A stretch of 64,000 bases of DNA from Orrella marina (GTDB taxonomy: Bacteria; Pseudomonadota; Gammaproteobacteria; Burkholderiales; Burkholderiaceae_B), in the NCBI RefSeq assembly GCF_003058465.1, contig NZ_CP028901.1, positions 2,232,001-2,296,000 on the forward strand, read 5' to 3'. A model generated the notes under the pieces. It saw only the letters and a program-made list of their open reading frames with translations. It did no database searches and was not told where the DNA came from. Of this stretch, positions 54,966 to 64,000 are shown in pieces (within the stretch, counting starts at the first letter, position 1; each line of letters starts with the position of its first letter). The position numbers and the translations under genes were made by a program.

Positions 54966-55741
54966 AACGTTTTGCTATGACCCTCGCCGCTGTCGCTTTT
55001 GCAGTGCCCGTCTATGCCCAGAATCTCGCAGTCGTGAACGGAGAGCCCATCACCCAGAAAAGCTATGACCAGTTCATCCAGCTTCTGGTCAGCCAGGGTG
55101 CTCCGGACACCCCGCAACTACGCGAGCAGGTCAAAGAAGAGATGATCAATCGCGTGATCATGGTCCAGGCCGCTGAGAAGGCAGGCGTCTCCGATGACCC
55201 GGCCGTTCATACCGAGCTGGAGCTGACTCGTCAGGGAATTCTGGTACGTGCTCTGATGTCAGAATATCTCGAGAAGAATCCTGTCACACAGGAAAAGATC
55301 CAGGCGGAGTATGACAAGCTGAAGGCTGAGCATGGCCAGGATGTCGAGTATCAGGTTCGCCATATCCTTGTTGAAGAAGAGAGCCTGGCCAATGACCTGT
55401 TAAAACAGATCAAGGACAAAAAGGCGAGCTTTGAAGAGCTTGCAAAGGAACACTCCAAGGATCCCGGTAGCGCAGCAGAAGGAGGCAGTCTCGGATGGGC
55501 TCAGGCCGAGAATTACGTCGCCCCCTTTGCAGAAGCTGTCAAGTCAACACCCAAGGGCCAGATGGCCGACAAGCCCGTCCAGAGCCAGTTCGGATGGCAC
55601 ATCGTTGAAGTCATTGATGAGCGCCCGATCGAATTCCCTTCATTCGATCAAGTCAGCACTCAGCTTCAGGAAATGATGCGTGAAGAAGAACTCGCCAAGT
55701 ACCAGCAAAAGCTCAGAGCAGACGCAAAAATCGAAGAGTGA
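54962..55741 (+). CDS. Periplasmic parvulin-type peptidyl-prolyl isomerase
   Basis: The 259-aa protein has a signal peptide (cleaved near VYAQ, residue 20), an N-terminal SurA/PrsA-like chaperone region and a PpiC rotamase domain (about 125-225) with VRHILVEEE, LAKEHSKDPGSAAEGGSLGW and SQFGWHIVEVID. It probably assists folding of outer-membrane proteins. The ATG overlaps bolA by 4 bp. Its terminator is shared with ligA. Confidence 0.93.
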   Translation: MKRFAMTLAAVAFAVPVYAQNLAVVNGEPITQKSYDQFIQLLVSQGAPDTPQLREQVKEEMINRVIMVQAAEKAGVSDDPAVHTELELTRQGILVRALMSEYLEKNPVTQEKIQAEYDKLKAEHGQDVEYQVRHILVEEESLANDLLKQIKDKKASFEELAKEHSKDPGSAAEGGSLGWAQAENYVAPFAEAVKSTPKGQMADKPVQSQFGWHIVEVIDERPIEFPSFDQVSTQLQEMMREEELAKYQQKLRADAKIEE

Positions 55742-55776
55742 GTGAGTCTGACTTCATAGCATAGTCTCACCAGAAC

Positions 55777-55808
55777 AAAAGCCCCATCTGATACCAGGTG
55801 GGGCTTTT
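55777..55808. terminator. Bidirectional terminator between ppiC-like gene and ligA
   Basis: AAAAGCCCCA (55777-55786) pairs with TGGGGCTTTT (55799-55808), extended inward by CTG/CAG. The A run on one side and T run on the other suit both convergent genes. Confidence 0.92.
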
Positions 55809-55834
55809 GTTAGTCTGGTTCTGTTTGGCTCTGG

Positions 55835-58986
<3,152 letters not shown>

Positions 58987-58999
58987 ACCGTGCCCCTTC

Positions 59000-61900
59000 T
59001 CAAGCCGCTTCTGCTGCGAGTTGCAGCGCAGAGTCGATATCAACCGCAACAATACGCGATACGCCCTGCTCCTGCATTGTCACACCGATCAGGTGCCTGG
59101 CCATCTGCATGGCGATCTTGTTATGTGAAATAAACAGGAACTGTGTCTGATCACTCATACCACTCACCAGATTTGCGTAACGCTCCGTATTGGCATCATC
59201 AAGCGGGGCATCAACCTCGTCAAGCAGACAAAACGGAGCAGGATTCAGTTTGAACAGCGCAAATACAAGCGCTGTCGCTGTCAAAGCTTTCTCACCACCC
59301 GAAAGTAAATGGATAGTGGTATTGCGCTTGCCTGGCGGCTGAGCCATGACCTGGACGCCGGAATCCAGAATCTGATCCCCGGTCATTACCAGCTTGGCCT
59401 CTCCACCACCAAACAGCTTGGGAAACAGTTCCCCAAAGTGCCGATTCACTTCGTCAAATGTGGTCTGCAAGAGTTCCCGTGTTTCCCGGTCAATCTTCCT
59501 GATCGCATCTTCAAGTGTCTCGATTGCTGACTGTAGGTCAGTATATTGTGACTGAAGAAACGTCGCCCGCTCTTTCGCGGCGGTCAATTCCTCCAGAGCT
59601 GCCAGGTTGACTGGCCCCAGACTGTCCATCTCGCGATTTCCTCGCTGAACTTCAGATTGCAGCCAGGTGAGTTTCTTCCAGTCCTCTGTCTGCGTCTCCA
59701 GATGGGCAATCAACGCTGCCCGATCAACCTCATTTTCTTGAAGCTGTTGGGCATACTGTTCAACGGCCAGTCGCGCGGCCTGTTCCTGAAGCTGCAGTTC
59801 CATGATCGAGTCGCGCTGAGGCTGCATCGAACGCTCAAGCCGCACGCGCTGCTCGTCTGCTTCACGCATTTGTGACGCAAGCGTTTCCATCTCGATCCTG
59901 AGCCTACCCAGCACAGCTTCGCGTTCTGAGCGAATCTCGAGCGCGTGCTGCAATCCTTCGCGTGCCACTTCAGCATCTAGCTCCTCGGTTTCAGCCAGCA
60001 GCGCCTCGGCCTCGACCTGAGCCTTCTCATGCTGCTCGGATGCCAGTGACAGATTGCGCTCGAGTTCTTCGATGCGCGCCCGGGTCGTGCGTTGTGCAAA
60101 AAGTGCTTCCTGCTGACGCCGCTCGGTCTCGCGGACCTTGTCGCGCATCGTTCGGGCCTGTCCGGCCAGCGACTCGCACGCCATTTCGAGATCACTGAAC
60201 ACGTCCTGATGCTTCGCCAGCTCCTCATCCAGGGACTCGAACGTACTTTCGATCTGGTCGAACTCCTCTGTGAGAACCTGTACCTGGCTCATCAACTCTT
60301 CGAGATCCTGATCAAGCCTTCCTGCTCTGGCCTGACTTTGTGAGAGCTCTTGCTGCACCCGATTATAGGCAAGCTGCAACCCGTGCAGTCGCTGTGTCAT
60401 CTCGGTCAGGCGCTGACGCGCTGGGCCAACGGCCTGAGAAGCCTGCTGCCATTGCGCCTGGGCCTGAGCCGCCGCAGCGCGGGTCTGTTCAGCAATCAAC
60501 TGCTGCGCCTTGACTTCGCGACGCAGATTCTCGATCTCCTGCTGTCGCGCAAGCATGCCGGCCTGCTCCGATTCTGGCGCATAAAACCGCACACTGTGCC
60601 GGTCAATCAGGTGCCCTGCCTGGACGATCCAGATAGCCCCGGGAGGAAGCTGTTCAAGGCTGTCGAGCGCCTGCGTCAGAGACTGTGCCACATAGAACGA
60701 ACCAAGCCAGTCGCTGATTAGTAGCTTGAGAGAAGGATCGCCAGTCTGCACATGGTTGGCAAGACTGGTCAATCCAGCAGGACTCTGGGTGATGGGGCTG
60801 ACTTGCGGCATCTGGTAGAAGGCAAGTCTGCCCGGTGGTGCATTGCGATCAAGTCCGCGCACTCGATCCAGAGAAGAGACCTGCAAGCCATTGAGCCTTT
60901 CCTGAAGCGCGGATTCAATCGCACTCTCCCATCCAGGATTGACTTTGAGCTTCTCCAGCAACCGGGGAAGGTTCGCGAGCTCATGAGACCGGATCCATGG
61001 GTCCAGCGTCCCGGAAGACTGGACATCTTCCTGAAGTCGCACCAGCGCTGCCAACCTGGCCTCAAGCTTGGCAAGTATCCCCGCCTGTTGCTGCGCCTCT
61101 TGCTGCGCCTGCGCTCGTGTCGCCTCTGCCTGCGGCACCCTTTCCTCCAGCTCAATCAAGATCGCCTGCGCTTGCTCAAGCTGCGCCTGCGCCGCCTGTG
61201 CATCGCCGGCCAGTCTTTCAGCCTCTTGAGCATCCGGAACCTGGATGGAACCGCGTTCAAGGCTCAGACGCTGGCGCCGTTGCTCCAGGCTGTCGAGCTG
61301 GCGTTGCACATCCCCGCGGCGCTGGGCAGTCAGCGCCAGTTTCTGCTCGACTGTGGCGAGCGTTGCTCGCATCGCATCACGGCGAGCGCCGGCCTCAAGC
61401 ACACGACTTTCAATCTCAGGCAACTGATCTGCTGCCTCCTGTGCGAGTGCCTGGGCTTGCTCCATGGCCATCTCGCGCTGCTCGAGTACCTGTTGTTCCT
61501 GGTCGATCTGCTCAGTGCAGTGGGAAATCTGCGCATGCCACTGCTCTATCTGTACACGCAACTGCTGCTGGCGGGCCTGAAGTCGTGCACGCGTATCGGC
61601 GACATGTCTGATCTGTGCCTCCAGACTGCTCACCTGGGCGTTGACCTCATACAAAGACGCCTGCGCCTTGTGAACAGCATCACTTGCGTCGTAATGGGCC
61701 TGGCGGCGGCGCTCGAGATCAGCCTGCGCGCTTCTGAGCGCTGCAGTCGATTCTTCCAGAGCGATCTGCGCCTGTTCAATCCGAACGGTCAATCTTTGCT
61801 GATCTTGCTTGGCAACCTGTTCCCGCAAATACCAGAGCGCATGCTGCTTGGTCTGCACGTCCCGCTGCAATGCCCTGAAGCGGGCGGCCACCTCAGCCTG

Positions 61901-62530
61901 GACTTCCAGTCTGGACTGTTGCGCGGTCAGCTCCCGCAAAATATCGTCAACCCGGGTGAGACTCTCCCGCGTGTCCTGCAAACGATTTTCTGTTTCACGT
62001 CGACGCTCCTTGTACCGGGAGACACCTGCTGCCTCTTCCAGGTAGACTCGAAGCTCCTCTGGACGAGCCTCAAGCAGGCGATTGATCATTCCCTGACCAA
62101 TGATGGCGTAACCACGTGTACCCAGGCCCGTACCTAGAAAGATGTCATGCACGTCACGGCGGCGAACCTGCTGGTTGTTGATAAAGTAGCTACTTGTTCC
62201 GTCTCGCGTCAGAACCCTGCGTACCGATATCTCGGAATAGGTACTCCACTGACCGACTGCTCGGCCATCACTATTGTCAAACACCAGCTCGACCGAAGCC
62301 CGACCTGCTGGCTTTCGGTCGCCTGATCCACTAAAGATGACGTCCTGCATCGACTCACCACGCAATTCTGCTGCCCGGGTCTCTCCCAGCACCCAACGCG
62401 TAGCATCGATGATATTTGACTTGCCGCACCCGTTTGGACCGACCACGCCAACTAGCTGACTCGGCGTGGGAATCACGGTGGGATCAGCAAATGATTTGAA
62501 ACCGGCAAGTTTGATGTGGGTAAGGCGCAC
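59000..62530 (-). CDS. smc: Chromosome partition protein SMC
   Basis: SMC compacts and helps segregate the chromosome with ScpA and ScpB. The 1176-aa protein has Walker A GPNGCGKSNIIDA near residue 32, two long coiled coils (about 170-500 and 660-1010) around a hinge domain, the ABC signature HLLSGGEKALTATA and Walker B PFCLLDEVDAPLDDAN. The start is GTG 62530 (conserved RLTHIKLAGFKSF); an ATG at 62587 adds 19 non-conserved residues. It is the first gene of the smc-zipA-ligA group. Confidence 0.96.
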   Translation of the reverse strand: MRLTHIKLAGFKSFADPTVIPTPSQLVGVVGPNGCGKSNIIDATRWVLGETRAAELRGESMQDVIFSGSGDRKPAGRASVELVFDNSDGRAVGQWSTYSEISVRRVLTRDGTSSYFINNQQVRRRDVHDIFLGTGLGTRGYAIIGQGMINRLLEARPEELRVYLEEAAGVSRYKERRRETENRLQDTRESLTRVDDILRELTAQQSRLEVQAEVAARFRALQRDVQTKQHALWYLREQVAKQDQQRLTVRIEQAQIALEESTAALRSAQADLERRRQAHYDASDAVHKAQASLYEVNAQVSSLEAQIRHVADTRARLQARQQQLRVQIEQWHAQISHCTEQIDQEQQVLEQREMAMEQAQALAQEAADQLPEIESRVLEAGARRDAMRATLATVEQKLALTAQRRGDVQRQLDSLEQRRQRLSLERGSIQVPDAQEAERLAGDAQAAQAQLEQAQAILIELEERVPQAEATRAQAQQEAQQQAGILAKLEARLAALVRLQEDVQSSGTLDPWIRSHELANLPRLLEKLKVNPGWESAIESALQERLNGLQVSSLDRVRGLDRNAPPGRLAFYQMPQVSPITQSPAGLTSLANHVQTGDPSLKLLISDWLGSFYVAQSLTQALDSLEQLPPGAIWIVQAGHLIDRHSVRFYAPESEQAGMLARQQEIENLRREVKAQQLIAEQTRAAAAQAQAQWQQASQAVGPARQRLTEMTQRLHGLQLAYNRVQQELSQSQARAGRLDQDLEELMSQVQVLTEEFDQIESTFESLDEELAKHQDVFSDLEMACESLAGQARTMRDKVRETERRQQEALFAQRTTRARIEELERNLSLASEQHEKAQVEAEALLAETEELDAEVAREGLQHALEIRSEREAVLGRLRIEMETLASQMREADEQRVRLERSMQPQRDSIMELQLQEQAARLAVEQYAQQLQENEVDRAALIAHLETQTEDWKKLTWLQSEVQRGNREMDSLGPVNLAALEELTAAKERATFLQSQYTDLQSAIETLEDAIRKIDRETRELLQTTFDEVNRHFGELFPKLFGGGEAKLVMTGDQILDSGVQVMAQPPGKRNTTIHLLSGGEKALTATALVFALFKLNPAPFCLLDEVDAPLDDANTERYANLVSGMSDQTQFLFISHNKIAMQMARHLIGVTMQEQGVSRIVAVDIDSALQLAAEAA

Positions 62531-62632
62531 AGGACCGTCTGTCAGTGAGTGAGTCTGTTCGCGAAATGATACCCCACGCGAGTGCATCGCACCGGCTATA
62601 CTCGTGCGCTACATCCCACAGAGGACCGTCTC

Positions 62633-63934
62633 TTGAGCAAAGGTTTCTATCTAGTGATGGCAGCGCAAGCATTGTCTTCGCTGGCAGACAACGCATTGTT
62701 CATCGCCGCAATCGCACTGATCCAGCAGCTAGATGGACCGGACTGGATGGCGCCCATGATGAAGTGGTGGTTCGCCGCCACATACGTCTTGCTATCTGCC
62801 TTTGTGGGAGCGATTGCTGATAGCTACCCGAAAGGACGGGTCATGTTTGCAACCAATGCCCTGAAGACCGTTGGATGCATGCTGATGTTCTGGTACGCCC
62901 TGTTCGGACTGTCAGCCACCGGACAGACCTACCTGGTCTGCTTCGCATTCGCGCTGGTTGGTGTGGGTGCTGCAGCATACTCTCCTGCCAAGTACGGAAT
63001 CGTCACGGAGATGCTGCGACCGCTTGATCTGGTCAAGGGCAACAGCTGGATCGAAGGGCTGACTGTCATCTCGATCATTCTTGGAACCGTGCTCGGTGGT
63101 GTCCTGATCTCACCCACGGTGTCAAAATTTCTGCTCAGTCACGATGCGATCCGCCACATTGTTCACACACCCGCTGAAGCGGCCATTCTCTGTATCGCGT
63201 TTGTCTATGTAGCGGCCGCAATCTGCAATCTGCTCATTCCGAGAACAGGTATTCAGTACCCCAGACAACAGAAAGACCCTGTGAAGCTGATCAGATCTTT
63301 CTGGGGCTACGTCAAGATTCTCTGGCACGATCGGATCGGGCAGATTTCTCTGGCAGTCACCACGCTCTTCTGGGGCGCTGGTGCGACCCTCCAGCTGATC
63401 GTGATCGAATGGGGTGCTAGCCACCTCGGCTACCGTCTTGATCAGGCATCCATCCTGATGGGGGTGACCGCCTTCGGAACAATTTTTGGGGCCATCTTCG
63501 CGAGCAAGGTTCCGCTCCCCAAAGCGCTTTCCGTCCTGCCCATGGGAATCTTGATGGGGGTGATCGTCCTGTTGATGCCGCTGGTCAAGGAGACCTGGGA
63601 AGTCTATGGCCTGCTCGTGCTGATCGGATGTACATCGGGGTTTTTTGTGGTACCCATGAATGCTTTGTTACAGCACCGCGGCCACTTGTTGTTATCAGCG
63701 GGACACTCGATCGCCGTTCAGAACTTCAACGAACAACTGAATATCCTGCTAATGGTGGCGATCTATACGCTACTGCTGTGGCTCAAGCTGCCCATCAATG
63801 TCATTATTGTGATCTTCGGCTTGCTTGTTGCCGTACTGATGTTTGTGATTATGCTCTGGAAAAAAGCCAACATCAGGGCCAATCCCAGGCTTCTCGATGA
63901 GATCGGCCGCCACGGCCACGGCACTGCGCTCTGA
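62633..63934 (+). CDS. lplT: Lysophospholipid transporter LplT
   Basis: LplT flips lysophospholipids across the inner membrane for re-acylation. The 433-aa MFS protein has about 12 helices; SKGFYLVMAAQALSSLADNA, VGVGAAAYSPAKYGIVTEML and KGNSWIEGLTVISIILGT match the family. TTG 62633 is chosen because homologues start at this residue and a GAGGA site precedes it; ATG 62582 is the alternative. No acyltransferase domain is fused. Confidence 0.9.
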   Translation: MSKGFYLVMAAQALSSLADNALFIAAIALIQQLDGPDWMAPMMKWWFAATYVLLSAFVGAIADSYPKGRVMFATNALKTVGCMLMFWYALFGLSATGQTYLVCFAFALVGVGAAAYSPAKYGIVTEMLRPLDLVKGNSWIEGLTVISIILGTVLGGVLISPTVSKFLLSHDAIRHIVHTPAEAAILCIAFVYVAAAICNLLIPRTGIQYPRQQKDPVKLIRSFWGYVKILWHDRIGQISLAVTTLFWGAGATLQLIVIEWGASHLGYRLDQASILMGVTAFGTIFGAIFASKVPLPKALSVLPMGILMGVIVLLMPLVKETWEVYGLLVLIGCTSGFFVVPMNALLQHRGHLLLSAGHSIAVQNFNEQLNILLMVAIYTLLLWLKLPINVIIVIFGLLVAVLMFVIMLWKKANIRANPRLLDEIGRHGHGTAL

Positions 63935-63971
63935 CGGTCTGCCTGGCTTATGGAGGCGGCCGTCTGCTCGG

Positions 63972-64000
63972 TCAGTTTGTCCGCGGTTCACGTAGCAAGG
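63972..64000 (-). CDS. Possible 3' end of alanine racemase
   Basis: On the minus strand the last bases read LLREPRTN and stop at 63972. This resembles the ...R-x-P-R... tail of Alr, which often lies opposite lplT in relatives. Nine codons are too few for a firm call. Confidence 0.2.

Noticed and set aside
60752..62137. 461-codon plus-strand open frame opposite smc
   Set aside because: Long antisense frames over coiled-coil genes are common by codon bias; the Leu/Arg-rich translation has no domain.

Overview
The window is a piece of a betaproteobacterial chromosome, most likely family Alcaligenaceae (relatives of Bordetella, Orrella, Advenella or Pusillimonas). This rests on gene order and content: gyrA-serC-pheA-hisC-tyrA-aroA-cmk-rpsA-ihfB-lapA-lapB-hldE-hldD-cysM in one direction, a short OmpA-family gene divergent from gyrA with ubiG and gph behind it, and smc-zipA-ligA divergent from lplT. 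No genus was assigned because no search could be run.

Region 1 (1-15.7 kb) is accessory DNA ending at a tRNA-Arg gene. It opens inside an ISPpu12-like ISL3 transposon carrying a cation-efflux gene, lspA and tnpA. This is followed by the maintenance and transfer block of a Tn4371-type integrative and conjugative element: a LysR gene (TraR-like), a relaxase, TraF, a DUF2840 protein, a small partition-type protein, ParA and a broken RepA. RepA iterons and DnaA-box-like sites lie between parA and repA. RepA is truncated by layered scars (IS21-type end, IS110 and IS5 fragments). Then come an IS3-family element that inserted into its own copy and inverted, an IS200 element, one unknown gene and a decayed IS1380-type transposase.

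Region 2 (15.8-29.2 kb) is ordinary chromosome: ppc, a NAD(P)H-hydrate epimerase, a lipocalin, hutD-hutF for histidine breakdown, cysQ, etfBA, a histone-deacetylase-like enzyme, mltB and cysM. About 0.8 kb without a convincing gene follows.

Region 3 (29.2-48.1 kb, minus strand) is the large operon-like block gyrA, serC, pheA, hisC, tyrA, aroA, cmk, rpsA, ihfB, lapA, lapB, hldE, hldD. It links serine and aromatic amino acid synthesis, translation, and LPS core and assembly. Most neighbours overlap by a few bases. aroA carries an apparent one-base deletion in a run of six G. Between ihfB and lapA sits a group II intron placed directly behind the ihfB terminator hairpin, in the manner of class C introns. 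It is internally deleted and then split by a complete IS66-family element with a perfect 8-bp target duplication.

Region 4 (48.1-64 kb) holds ompA, ubiG, an orphan hicB-like antitoxin, gph, a biotin transporter operon (bioM-bioN-bioY), msrB-yciB-bolA-peptidyl-prolyl isomerase in tight succession, ligA-zipA-smc, and lplT.

I saw no CRISPR array and no clearly new defence or biosynthetic system. The most informative structures are the terminator-targeted intron with its nested IS66, the self-inserted and inverted IS3 pair, the ICE replication origin with iterons, the aroA frameshift and the Gln83 GyrA.
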